Notes under the pieces: generated by a model
What the model saw: only the letters and a program-made list of their open reading frames with translations
Databases searched by the model: none
What the model was told of the DNA's origin: nothing
Part shown: positions 45,580 to 56,037 of the stretch, one piece after another
Numbering within the stretch: position 1 is the first letter of the stretch
How the letters are laid out: the number at the start of each line of letters is the position of its first letter
Made by a program: the position numbers and the translations under genes
Assembly: GCA_023101725.1 (NCBI GenBank)
Contig: JALJCO010003880.1
Span: 80,001 to 144,000, forward strand
DNA from: Atherinomorus stipes
Taxonomy: Eukaryota > Chordata > Actinopteri > Atheriniformes > Atherinidae
Length of the DNA stretch: 64,000 nucleotides
Reading direction: 5' to 3'

Positions 45580-47980
45580 CTGAAGCCGAAGCAGAAGGAG
45601 AATCAGAAGCAGACGCAGAAGCAGCCGGAGAAGGAGAAGCAGAAGCAGAAGCCGAAGCAGAAGGAGAAGCAGAAGCAGAAGCAGAAGGAGAAGGAGAAGC
45701 AGAAGCAGAAGCAGAAGCAGAAGGAGAAGCAGAAGCAGAAGCAGAAGGAGAAGCAGAAGCAGAAGCAGAAGCAGAAGCAGAAGCAGAAGCAGAAGCAGAA
45801 GCAGAAGCAGCCGGAGAAGCAGAAGGAGAAGCCGAAGCAGAAGGAGAAGCAGAAGCAGAAGCAGACGCAGAAGGAGAAGCAGAAGGAGACGCAGAAGCAG
45901 GAGACGCAGAAGCAGAAGGAGAAGCAGAAGTAGAAGCAGAAGGAGAAGCAGAAGGAGAAGCAGAAGCAGAAGGAGAAGCAGAAGTAGAAGCAGAAGGAGA
46001 AGCAGAAGGAGAAGCAGAAGGAGAAGCAGAAGCAGAAGGAGAAGGAGAAGCAGAAGTAGAAGCAGAAGGAGAAGCAGAAGGAGAAGCAGAAGGAGAAGCA
46101 GAAGGAGAAGCAGAAGGAGAAGGAGAAGGAGAAGCAGAAGGAGAAGCAGAAGGAGAAGCAGAAGCAGAAGCAGAAGGAGAAGCAGAAGTAGAAGCAGAAG
46201 GAGAAGCAGAAGGAGAAGCAGAAGGAGAAGCAGAAGGAGAAGGAGAAGGAGAAGCAGAAGGAGACGCAGAAGGAGAAGCAGAAGGAGAAGGGAGAAGGAG
46301 AAGGAGAAGCAGAAGGAGAAGGAGAAGCAGAAGGAGAAGCAGAAGGAGAAGGAGAAGCAGAAGCCGAAGCAGCCGGAGAAGCCGAAGCAGCCGGAGAAGC
46401 CGAAGCAGCCGGAGAAGCAGAAGGAGAAGGAGAAGGAGAAGCAGAAGCAGAAGCAGACGCAGAAGGAGAAGCAGAAGGAGAAGGAGACGCAGAAGCAGAA
46501 GAGACGCAGAAGCAGAAGGAGAAGCAGAAGTAGAAGCAGAAGGAGAAGCAGAAGGAGAAGGAGAAGCAGAAGGAGAAGGAGAAGCAGAAGGAGAAGGAGA
46601 AGCAGAAGGAGAAGGAGAAGCAGAAGGAGAAGGAGAAGCAGAAGCCGAAGCAGCCGGAGAAGCCGAAGCAGCCGGAGAAGCCGAAGCAGCCGGAGAAGCA
46701 GAAGGAGAAGGAGAAGGAGAAGCAGAAGGAGAAGCCGAAGCAGAAGGAGAAGCCGAAGGAGAAGCAGAAGGAGAAGCAGAAGCAGAAGGAGAAGCAGAAG
46801 GAGAAGCAGAAGCAGGAGGAGAAGCCGAAGCAGAAGGAGAAGCAGAAGGAGAAGCCGAAGCAGAAGGAGAAGCAGAAGGAGAAGCCGAAGGAGAAGCAGA
46901 AGCAGAAGGAGACGCAGAAGCAGAAGGAGAAGCAGAAGGAGAAGCAGAAGGAGAAGCAGAAGCAGAAGGAGAAGCAGAAGGAGAAGCAGAAGGAGAAGCA
47001 GAAGGAGAAGCAGAAGGAGAAGGAGACGCAGAAGGAGACGCAGAAGGAGAAGGAGAAGCAGAAGGAGAAGCAGAAGGAGAAGCAGAAGGAGAAGCAGAAG
47101 CAGAAGGAGAAGCAGAAGGAGAAGCAGAAGGAGAAGCAGAAGGAGACGCAGAAGGAGAAGCAGAAGGAGAAGGAGACGCAGAAGGAGACGCAGAAGGAGA
47201 AGCAGAAGGAGAAGGAGACGCAGAAGGAGACGCAGAAGCAGGAGAAGCAGAAGCAGAAGCAGAAGGAGAAGCAGAAGGAGAAGCTGAAGGAGAAGCAGAA
47301 GGAGAAGGAGAAGCAGAAGGAGAAGCAGAAGGAGAAGCCGAAGCAGAAGGAGAAGCCGAAGGAGAAGCAGAAGGAGAAGCAGAAGCAGAAGGAGAAGCAG
47401 AAGGAGAAGCAGAAGCAGGAGAAGCAGAAGCAGAAGCAGAAGGAGAAGCAGAAGGAGAAGGAGAAGGAGAAGCAGAAGGAGAAGCAGAAGCAGAAGCAGA
47501 AGCAGAAGCAGAAGGAGAAGGAGAAGCAGAAGGAGAAGGAGAAGGAGAAGCAGAAGGAGAAGCAGAAGGAGAAGCAGAAGGAGAAGCCGAAGCAGAAGGA
47601 GAAGCCGAAGGAGAAGCCGAAGGAGAAGCAGAAGCAGAAGGAGAAGCAGAAGGAGAAGCAGAAGGAGAAGCAGAAGGAGGAGAAGCAGAAGCAGAAGCAG
47701 AAGGAGAAGCAGAAGGAGAAGGAGAAGGAGAAGGAGAAGCAGAAGGAGAAGGAGAAGCAGAAGCAGAAGCAGAAGGAGAAGCAGAAGGAGAAGCAGAAGT
47801 AGAATTAGAAGTAGAAGCAGAAGCAGAAGCAGAAGGAGAAGGAGAAGCAGAAGGAGAAGGAGAAGGAGAAGGAGAAGCAGAAGGAGAAGGAGAAGCAGAA
47901 GCAGAAGCAGAAGGAGAAGCAGAAGGAGAAGCAGAAGTAGAATTAGAAGTAGAAGCAGAAGCAGAAGGAGAAGGAGAAGT
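45580..47980. repeat. Purine-only GAAGCAGAAGGA array in ids intron
   Basis: 2.4 kb of hexamers GAAGCA, GAAGGA and variants (GAAGCC, GACGCA, GAAGTA). The plus strand is nearly all purine apart from single C bases. It gives a Ser/Ala/Pro-rich open frame on the minus strand that is not proposed as a gene. It lies in the ids intron between 44502 and 48232; the ids transcript would carry the pyrimidine strand. Confidence 0.95.
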
Positions 47981-48232
47981 CGGATTGAGAGGCAGCTGAT
48001 GAGCCGACGTCAGGCTGCCAAACTGTTGCACGCAGACTTGAACCCACAGCAGGAGTCGGACTCATGAATATTTCAGCTCAACGGCAGCAGCTTGGTGCCG
48101 GCGAGGCAGCGGGCGAGTTAATGCCCGACCTTCATTCATTCTCACTCCGAGTTCATAATCAGCTCGCTGTGTGAAAACCACACCAGAGACGACAGCGATG
48201 AAGCATTTCTGCTTTCCCGGGAGCAGCTTTAC

Positions 48233-48349
48233 CTGGGGGGCATCAGCGGGCCGAGGATACTGACTGAAGGCGATGAGTTCTGCGTTCTTTGCTCTCTCTT
48301 TGTGCTGAAATGTGTGGGCCAGGTTCCTTCCCTCTGTGCACAGCTCCAC
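48233..48349 (-). CDS. ids: ids exon, VELCTEGRNL...AFSQYPRP region
   Basis: 117 bp, 39 codons, phase 0 at both ends. It reads VELCTEGRNLAHTFQHKERA and KNAELIAFSQYPRPADAPQ, matching the human VELCREGKNL and ELIAYSQYPRP segments. Acceptor TTGCTTTCAG, donor CAG|GTAAAG. It joins in frame to the preceding exon (…SFQ) and the next (VNSD…). In human this whole part is internal to exon 9. Confidence 0.95.
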
Positions 48350-48680
48350 CTGAAAGCAACGAGCACAGCGTGAAGGAGGCGAGGCGTCAGAGTCACGGTC
48401 ACATCAGGCATGTTTGGATCTGCACGGAGAACACAGCTGTCAAACCAATGAAATACAGGACTGCAGAATTATTAGGCAAGTGAGTATTCTGACCACATCA
48501 TCCTCTTTATGCATGTTGTCTTACTCCAAGCTGTATCGGCCCAAAGTCGACTACCAACTAAGCATATCAGGTGACGTGCATCTCTGTAATGAGAAGGGGT
48601 GTGGTCTAATGACATCATCACCCTATATCAGGTGTATTAGGCAAACAGAATTATTAGGCAACTTCCTTTCCTTTGGCAAA

Positions 48681-50442
48681 ATGGGTCATAGAGGGACTTG
48701 ACAGGCTCTGAAAAGTCAGAAATAGTGAGATATCTTGCAGAGGGATGCAGCACTCTTAAAATGTCCAAGCTTCTGAAGCGTGATCATCCAACAATCAAGC
48801 GTTTCATTCAAAATAGTCAACAGGGTCGCAAGAAACGTGGAAAAACCAAGGCACAAAATAACTGCCCATGAACTGAGAAAAGTCAAGCGTGCAGCTGCAA
48901 AGATGCCACTTGCCAGCAGTTTTTCCATATTTCAGAGCTGCAGCATCACTGGAGTGCCCAAAAGCACAAGGTGTGCAACACTCAGAGACATGGCCAAGGT
49001 AAGAAAGGCTGAAAAACCACCACCACTGAACAAGACACACAAGCTGAAACGTCAAGACAGGGCCAAGAAATATCTCAGACTGATTTTTCTAAGGTTTTAT
49101 GGACTGATGACATGAGAGTGAGTCTGGATGGGCCAGATGGATGGGCCCGTGGCTGGATCGGTAAAGGCCAGAGAGCTCCAGTCCCACTGAGACACCAGCA
49201 AGGTGGAGGTGGGGTACTGGTATGGGCCGGATGGATGGGCCCGTGGCTGGATCGGTAAAGGCCAGAGAGCTCCAGTCCCACTCAGACGCCAGCAAGGTGG
49301 AGGTAGGGTACTGGTATGGGCCTGATGGATGGGCCCGTGGTGGATCGGTAAAGGCCAGAGAGCTCCAGTCCCACTCAGACACCAGCAAGGTGGAGGTGGG
49401 GTACTGGTATGGGCCAGATGGATGGGCCCGTGGCTGGATCGGTAAAGGCCAGAGAGCTCCAGTCCCACTCAGACGCCAGCAAGGTGGAGGTGGGGTACTG
49501 GTATGGGCCAGATGGATGGGCCCGTGGCTGGATCGGTAAAGGCCAGAGAGCTCCAGTCCCACTCAGACGCCAGCAAGGTGGAGGTGGGGTACTGGTATGG
49601 GCCAGATGGATGGGCCCGTGGCTGGATCGGTAAAGGCCAGAGAGCTCCAGTCCCACTCAGACGCCAGCAAGGTGGAGGTGGGGTACTGGTATGGGCCAGA
49701 TGGATGGGCCCGTGGCTGGATCGGTAAAGGCCAGAGAGCTCCAGTCCCACTCAGACGCCAGCAAGGTGGAGGTGGGGTACTGGTATGGGCCAGATGGATG
49801 GGCCCGTGGCTGGATCGGTAAAGGCCAGAGAGCTCCAGTCCCACTCAGACGCCAGCAAGGTGGAGGTGGGGTACTGGTATGGGCCAGATGGATGGGCCCG
49901 TGGCTGGATCGGTAAAGGCCAGAGAGCTCCAGTCCCACTCAGACGTCAGCAAGGTGGAGGTGGGGTACTGGTATGGGCTGGTATCATCAGAGATGAGCTT
50001 GTGGGGCCTTTTCGGGTTGAGGATGGAGACAAGCTCAACTCCCAGTCCTACTGCCAGTTTCTGGAAGACACCTTCTTCAAGCAGTGGTACAGGAAGAAGT
50101 CCGCATCCTTCAGGAAAAACATGATTTTCATGCAGGACAATGCTCCATCACACGCATCCAAGTACTCCACAGCGTGGCTGCAAGAAAGGCTCTAAAAGAA
50201 GAAAAACTAATGACATGGCCTCCTTGTTCACCTGATCTGAACCCCATAGAGAACCTGTGGTCCCTCATCAAATGTGAGATTCACAAGGAGGGAAAACAGT
50301 CCACCTCTCTGAACAGTGTCTGGGAGGCTGTGGTTGCTGCTGCACGCAATGTTGATGGTGAACAGATCAAAACACTGACAGGATCCATGGATGGCAGCTT
50401 TTCAGTGTCCTTGCAAAGAAAGGTGGCCATATTGGTCACTGA
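48681..50442 (+). pseudogene. Degenerate Tc1-like transposase
   Basis: ATG at 48681 (MGHRGT) is followed by a stop, and frames shift repeatedly. Recognisable parts are the HTH region (about 48750-48950), the first catalytic Asp region (GLMT/DGPDGWARGW, about 49100-49150), the second Asp in FMQDNAPSHAS (about 50130-50155) and PPCSPDLNPIENLWSLIK (about 50220-50270), which has the third acidic residue. A 94-bp piece (VSLDGPDGW…GVLVWAG region) is repeated nine times and, not being a multiple of three, breaks the frame. Non-functional as it stands. Confidence 0.93.
49130..49974 (+). repeat. 94-bp tandem repeat, nine copies, inside transposase
   Basis: Copies begin (GGGCC) at 49130, 49224, 49318, 49411, 49505, 49599, 49693, 49787 and 49881; one step is 93 because of a single-base deletion. 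The unit is ordinary transposase coding sequence, present once in related elements. Copies 4-8 are almost identical. The period of 94 shifts frame at every copy. Confidence 0.97.
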
Positions 50443-50749
50443 TTTGTTTTTGTTTGGTTTTTGAATGTCAGAAATGTTTATTTGTGAATGTTGAGCTGTT
50501 ATATTGGTTTCCCTGCTGAAAATAAATCATTGAAATGGGGATATATTTGTTTGTTAAGTTGCCTAATACACCTGATGTAGGGTGATAATGTCATTAGACC
50601 ACACCCCTTCTCATTACAGAGATGCACATCAGCTGATATGATTAATTGGTAGTAGCTTTGGGCCGATACAGCTTGGAGTAAGACAACATGCATAAAGAGG
50701 ATGATGATGTCACAATACTCATTTGCCTAATAATTCTGCACTCCCTGTA

Positions 50750-51159
50750 CATTTTGAATCAATGAAGCACCAAGTGAAGCAGTGATGACATTTGAAGTTT
50801 GGGACGTCATTGGTCGTAATGACGCTCTGATACGAGCCGGAGCCGTCGCTCGTGTAGCCGACTGAAGCTGAACGGTTAAATTTCAGGTTAAAGAGGTGAA
50901 GCGGACTTTCCAGAGGTCACGTTTTCCACCTGCAGGTGAAGCAATCCTTCCACCCCAGGGTCGCCCCCCTGCTGGGCATATCCAGGATATCTTCAGAGGA
51001 ATGCAGACGTGAAACATGACTCAGACACCAGAGCCCGTCGGCCTGAATCAGCCGAGGCAGAGCTCAGAGCTGCATCGTTCCTCACAGCTACAGCTACAGC
51101 CTCAGCCCGTCGGCTCGGGCGGGAACCTGGGAATGCAGCAGGAATGTGATGAACGGTAC
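50750..51159 (-). other. ids intronic sequence between Tc1 and exon
   Basis: Unique, moderately GC-rich sequence with no array. No gene seen. Confidence 0.5.
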
Positions 51160-51266
51160 CTGGAAGGACACGTCAGGACAGCGTTCAGGAGCTCGGAGAC
51201 CAGCGAGCTGAGAGACGGTGACGAAGACGTCCACCAGCTCCACCATGTTTCTGATCTCTCTGGCAT
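51160..51266 (-). CDS. ids: ids exon, MVELVDVFVTVSQLAGL region
   Basis: 107 bp. After acceptor CACTCTTAG it completes the codon begun at 55324 (A|AT, Asn) and reads ARE, IRNMVELVDVFVTVSQLAGL, RAPERCPDVSFQ, matching human IDS MDLVELVSLFPTLAGL and PPRCPVPSFH. Donor CAG|GTACCG. The 5' boundary, phase 1, corresponds to the human exon 8/9 boundary; the 3' boundary has no human counterpart. Confidence 0.94.
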
Positions 51267-51386
51267 CTAAGAGTGAAGGAGTCACATGGTTAGAGATTCA
51301 CCGAAAAACAGGCAGCGGAAATATTCTGACTTAACCCTTAAAACTCCAGACACTTCTTATATATATATATATTTTTTTTTATATCT

Positions 51387-51681
51387 CAGTGGTTCTCAAA
51401 CTGGGGGGCGGGCTCCCCCAAGGGGGGCTCAGGGTTCTGTCAGGGGGCCCAGCCAGGTCTATAGTTTTTGTACTTCTAACAAAAAAATGGGCATATTCTT
51501 TAAAGTACTAATGAACAAATGATGACTCAAAGGCACTTCCCGCCCCCCAAATGCAGCGCATTTTTTCATGCATCTCATGGTAAATGTTTGGGTGCATGTG
51601 GTAGCAGTGGTGGGATGGGGGGCTTGAAATTATAATTTCCAATGACAAGGGGGCCCTACAAAAAAAGTTTGAGAACCACTG
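51387..51681. mobile_element. hAT-type MITE (CAGTGGTTCTCAAAC)
   Basis: The left end is CAGTGGTTCTCAAACT and the right end reads CAGTGGTTCTCAAACT when reverse-complemented, the classic terminus of hAT-Charlie-like elements. Length 295 bp, inside ids intron 8. The flanks are AT repeats, so the 8-bp target duplication cannot be judged. Confidence 0.88.
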
Positions 51682-51730
<49 letters not shown>

Positions 51731-52230
51731 CTGGTTTTCTATCCCTGTGGGGTACATCCATTGACATAATGCATTCCGTAGCCCCTGACCCTAAACCTAA
51801 CCCTTGTCCTAATCCTAACCAAAGCCTAATTGTAACTTAATCTCTAAAACCTAATCTTGACCCTCAAAACGGGGTTCGTACCAGTGGGGACCCACGAAAG
51901 CAAAATGTCCTCAGTGATGGTAAAATACAGAAAACGGTCCCCATAATGTAGCATAAACACGCCCACACACACACACACAGTGAAGTGTGTGCCAACACAC
52001 CTGATGTATGCAGACACGGATACCGGCTTAAACACAAATATCAGCGGGCTGATGCATCCATCCAGCCTTCATCTCATCACAGTTTCTGTACGGTAAAAAG
52101 AAAACTGCAGACCCCCCCCCCCCCCCGGTGCTCTTTGGGGACCCCAGGTTGGGAACTGACCTTGAGGGTAAGTTATCGATCACACAGAGTTAAACACTAC
52201 CGTTCCCGAGACACCGTTGACAGTACAGGC
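51682..52230. repeat. CA microsatellite and degenerate dispersed repeat
   Basis: A TA/CA microsatellite at about 51682-51728, then a sequence with repeated CCTAACC/CCTAATC phrases and GTGGGGACC, a type of dispersed repeat seen in many fish. A 12-13-base C run lies near 52114. The CCTAAC phrases are irregular and not telomeric TTAGGG repeats. Confidence 0.6.
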
Positions 52231-55075
52231 TAGAGGTGTCCAGCTGTGGTCCTGGGGGGCCGCAGTCCTGCAGGTTTACATGTTTCTCTGCTCCAACGGC
52301 TCCAGCAAAGCTGACCCACCAACCTGCAGCAGGAAGCATCCAAACCTGCAGCAGAAACATCCAAACCTGCAGCGGAAGCATCCAAACCTGCAGCAGGAAG
52401 CATCCAAACCTGCAGCAGAAACATCCAAACCTGCAGCAGGAAACATCCAAACCTGCAGCAGGAAACATCCAAACCTGCAGCAGAAGCATCCAAACCTGCA
52501 GCAGAAACATCCAAACCTGCAGCAGAAGCATCCAAACCTGCAGCAGAAACATCCAAACCTGCAGCAGAAGCATCCAAACCTGCAGCAGAAGCATCCAAAC
52601 CTGCAGCAGAAGCATCCAAACCTGCAGCAGAAGCATCCAAACCTGCAGCAGAAACATCCAAACCTGCAGCAGAAACATCCAAACCTGCAGCAGGAAACAT
52701 CCAAACCTGCAGCAGGAAACATCCAAACCTGCAGCAGGAAACATCCAAACCTGCAGCAGGAAACATCCAAACCTGCAGCAGGAAACATCCAAACCTGCAG
52801 CAGAAACATCCAAACCTGCAGCAGGAAACATCCAAACCTGCAGCAGGAAGCATCTAAACCTGCATCCAAACCTGCAGCAGAAGCATCCAAACCTGCAGCA
52901 GAAGCATCCAAACCTGCAGCAGGAAGCATCCAAACCTGCAGCAGAAGCATCCAAACCTGCAGCAGAAGCATCCAAACCTGCAGCAGAAACATCCAAACCT
53001 GCAGCAGGAAACATCCAAACCTGCAGCAGGAAACATCCAAACCTGCAGCAGGAAACATCCAAACCTGCAGCAGGAAGCATCCAAACCTGCAGCAGGAAAC
53101 ATCCAAACCTGCAGCAGGAAGCAGGAAGCATCCAAACCTGCAGCAGAAACATCCAAACCTGCAGCAGAAACATCCAAACCTGCAGCAGAAACATCCAAAC
53201 CTGCAGCAGAAGCATCCAAACCTGCAGCAAGAAACATCCAAACCTGCAGCAGGAAACATCCAAACCTGCAGCAGAAACATCCAAACCTGCAGCAGGAAAC
53301 ATCCAAACCTGCAGCAGGAAACATCCAAACCTGCAGCAGAAACATCCAAACCTGCAGCAGAAACATCCAAACCTGCAGCAGGAAACATCCAAACCTGCAG
53401 CAGGAAACATCCAAACCTGCAGCAGGAAACATCCAAACCTGCAGCAGGAAACATCCAAACCTGCAGCAGGAAACATCCAAACCTGCAGCAGAAGCATCCA
53501 AACCTGCAGCAAGAAACATCCAAACCTGCAGCAGGAAACATCCAAACCTGCAGCAGGAAACATCCAAACCTGCAGCAGGAAACATCCAAACCTGCAGCAG
53601 AAACATCCAAACCTGCAGCAGAAGCATCCAAACCTGCAGCAGGAAGCATCCAAACCTGCAGCAGAAACATCCAAACCTGCAGCAGAAGCATCCAAACCTG
53701 CAGCAGAAGCATCCAAACCTGCAGCAGAAGCATCCAAACCTGCAGCAGAAGCATCCAAACCTGCAGCAGAAACATCCAAACCTGCAGCAGAAGCATCCAA
53801 ACCTGCAGCAGGAAACATCCAAACCTGCAGCAGGAAACATCCAAACCTGCAGCAGGAAACATCCAAACCTGCAGCAGGAAACATCCAAACCTGCAGCAGG
53901 AAGCATCTAAACCTGCATCCAAACCTGCAGCAGAAGCATCCAAACCTGCAGCAGAAGCATCCAAACCTGCAGCAGGAAACATCCAAACCTGCAGCAGAAG
54001 CATCCAAACCTGCAGCAAGAAACATCCAAACCTGCAGCAGGAAACATCCAAACCTGCAGCAGGAAACATCCAAACCTGCAGCAGAAGCATCCAAACCTGC
54101 AGCAAGAAACATCCAAACCTGCAGCAGGAAACATCCAAACCTGCAGCAGGAAGCATCCAAACCTGCAGCAGGAAGCATCCAAACCTGCAGCAGGAAGCAT
54201 CCAAACCTGCAGCAGGAAACATCCAAACCTGCAGCAGAAACATCCAAACCTGCAGCAGAAACATCCAAACCTGCAGCAGGAAACATCCAAACCTGCAGCA
54301 GAAACATCCAAACCTGCAGCAGAAGCATCCAAACCTGCAGCAGAAACATCCAAACCTGCAGCAGGAAGCATCCAAACCTGCAGCAGAAGCATCCAAACCT
54401 GCAGCAGAAACATCCAAACCTGCAGCAGAAACATCCAAACCTGCAGCAGAAGCATCCAAACCTGCAGCAGGAAACATCCAAACCTGCAGCAGAAACATCC
54501 AAACCTGCAGCAGAAACATCCAAACCTGCAGCAGAAGCATCCAAACCTGCAGCAGAAGCATCCAAACCTGCAGCAGAAACATCCAAACCTGCAGCAGGAA
54601 GCATCCAAACCTGCAGCAGAAGCATCCAAACCTGCAGCAGAAACATCCAAACCTGCAGCAGGAAGCATCCAAACCTGCAGCAGAAGCATCCAAACCTGCA
54701 GCAGAAGCATCCAAACCTGCAGCAGAAGCATCCAAACCTGCAGCAGGAAACATCCAAACCTGCAGCAGAAGCATCCAAACCTGCAGCAGAAGCATCCAAA
54801 CCTGCAGCAGAAACATCCAAACCTGCAGCAGAAGCATCCAAACCTGCAGCAGAAACATCCAAACCTGCAGCAGGAAGCATCCAAACCTGCAGCAGAAGCA
54901 TCCAAACCTGCAGCAGAAGCATCCAAACCTGCAGCAGAAGCATCCAAACCTGCAGCAGAAACATCCAAACCTGCAGCAGAAGCATCCAAACCTGCAGCAG
55001 AAGCATCCAAACCTGCAGCAGAAACATCCAAACCTGCAGGACAGCGGCCCCCGGAGACGGCCCTGATCGGAGCGA
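52231..55075. mobile_element. MITE whose ends flank a giant minisatellite
   Basis: The left flank reads GAGGTGTCCAGCTGTGGTCC, then GGGCCGCAGTCCTGCAGGTT. The right flank, reverse-complemented, gives GGGGGCCGCTGTCCTGCAGG and TTTGGATGTTTC. These look like inverted ends of a common fish non-autonomous element, and the 21/22-bp unit between them is itself a copy of the terminal ACATCCAAACCTGCAG sequence. No transposase is present. Confidence 0.5.
52321..55039. repeat. 21/22-bp minisatellite in ids intron 8
   Basis: About 125 units of AACCTGCAGCAG plus GAAACATCCA, GAAGCATCCA or AAACATCCA. The 21/22-bp alternation shifts frame, yet long open frames occur in several frames on both strands because no stop is present in any phase. 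A segment with CATCTAAACCTGCATCC recurs near 52855 and 53905, about 1.05 kb apart, indicating larger duplications inside the array. Confidence 0.96.
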
Positions 55076-55323
55076 CAGCGCTGAGGACTGCAGGAAAGCT
55101 GGAGGAGTTTCATCAGCAGCTGCAGGCGGATAAAACCAGCCTTCAACATGAAAGTGGATCCTCGTCTCAGCACTTCTCTCACCTCATGTCAGAGACAAAG
55201 TTCATTTGGCTCAGTAGAAAATGTAGAGAAACATCTTTACTCCCCTTCTTGTGGCTTCACGTGCGTCATACTAACGTAAAAGTGATGGCAGTGGTAGTAA
55301 ACCTGCCGTCGGTGAGGCCTTAC
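55076..55323 (-). other. ids intron 8, start region
   Basis: Unique intronic sequence just downstream (gene sense) of the exon 8 donor. No element recognised. Confidence 0.5.
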
Positions 55324-55494
55324 TCGTGAAGCTGGCATCCGTCTGGCTGAAAACATCAATGAAGGGGAAAGCCGGCTCTCCCGGCCAGCTGGGGATGGAG
55401 GTGAGCCCAGGAACAGACATGATGAGCGGGACACGCGTCGTCACGTCGAAATTCGAGTATTTAGCCCATTCTCCGTGTTCGCCCAGAGACCAGC
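55324..55494 (-). CDS. ids: ids exon 8 equivalent
   Basis: 171 bp, from acceptor CTGCTGCAG to donor CGA|GTAAGG. It completes the Gly codon split from exon 7 and reads WSLGEHGEWAKYSNFDVTTR, VPLIMSVPGLTSIPSWPGEP, AFPFIDVFSQTDASFT. The GEHGEWAK segment holds the lysine equivalent to human Lys347, an active-site residue. Human exon 8 is 174 bp by my recollection, so this one is one codon shorter. IDS is the lysosomal sulfatase that removes the 2-sulfate from iduronate in dermatan and heparan sulfate. Confidence 0.97.
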
Positions 55495-55730
55495 CTGCAG
55501 CAAGACGGACACGAACAGAGGGGTTAGGACGCTGAGGCAGAGCTGAGGGGAACGCCAGACGCCTCCAGCTCATCTTCCGTTAAAAGTTCATGAAGTTAAT
55601 GTTGAACAGTCGCAGGAAGAATTCAGGTTAGCAGGATGGAAAATGGAGCATCCGAGTCAGACAGCTGTAATGAAGAGAGGAAGAGTTTCAGACAGACAGC
55701 TGCTGTAGGAGGAGACGGAGCCGATGCTGG
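55495..55730 (-). other. ids intron 7, acceptor-proximal part
   Basis: Unique sequence between the 10-bp array and exon 8. No gene seen. Confidence 0.5.
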
Positions 55731-55960
55731 CGCACTACTGCGAACTACTGCGCACTGCTGCGCACTACTGCAAACTACTGCGCACTACTGCGCACTGCTG
55801 CGCACTACTGCGAACTACTGCGCACTACTGCGCACTACTGCAAACTACTGCGCACTACTGCGCACTACTGCGCACTACTGCGAACTACTGCGAACTACTG
55901 CGAACTACTGCGCACTACTGCGAACTACTGCGAACTACTGCGAACTACTGCGCACTACTG
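55731..55960. repeat. 10-bp minisatellite, 23 copies
   Basis: Exact 10-bp steps of CGCACTACTG, CGAACTACTG, CAAACTACTG or CGCACTGCTG for 230 bp with no indel. It lies in ids intron 7, a short distance from the 22-bp array. Confidence 0.97.
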
Positions 55961-56037
55961 CCACCTGGTGGAGAAACGCCGGAACAGCAAGGCTGCACGT
56001 TAGAGCCGCGGTGCTCCACCTTAATCATGATGGGCCC

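Larger units (their letters stand above)
48456..50747 (+). mobile_element. Tc1/mariner transposon inserted in ids intron
   Basis: Flanked by TA on both sides (48454-48455 and 50748-50749). Long terminal inverted repeats of about 190 bp begin CAGGACTGCAGAATTATTAG at the left and, reverse-complemented, CAGGGAGTGCAGAATTATTA at the right. Inside is a degraded transposase on the plus strand. The TIR sequence and body match a Tc1-like family I know to be common in teleosts. It sits in the ids intron 48350-51159 in the orientation opposite to ids. Confidence 0.95.

Noticed and set aside
45551..48031. 826-codon Ser/Ala/Pro frame on the minus strand
   Set aside because: Entirely the GAAGCA/GAAGGA purine array; in an ids intron; no non-repetitive domain.
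48681..50442. Active transposase
   Set aside because: Early stop, frameshifts and the 94-bp ninefold repeat make it non-coding despite recognisable catalytic motifs.
51770..51870. Telomere-like CCTAAC phrases
   Set aside because: Irregular CCTAAACC, CCTAATCC and CCAAAGCC mixture, typical of a degenerate dispersed repeat, not TTAGGG arrays.
52190..55182. Six long frames of up to 968 codons over the 21/22-bp array
   Set aside because: Open in several frames on both strands at once, which is a property of a stop-free repeat, not of coding selection; located in ids intron 8.
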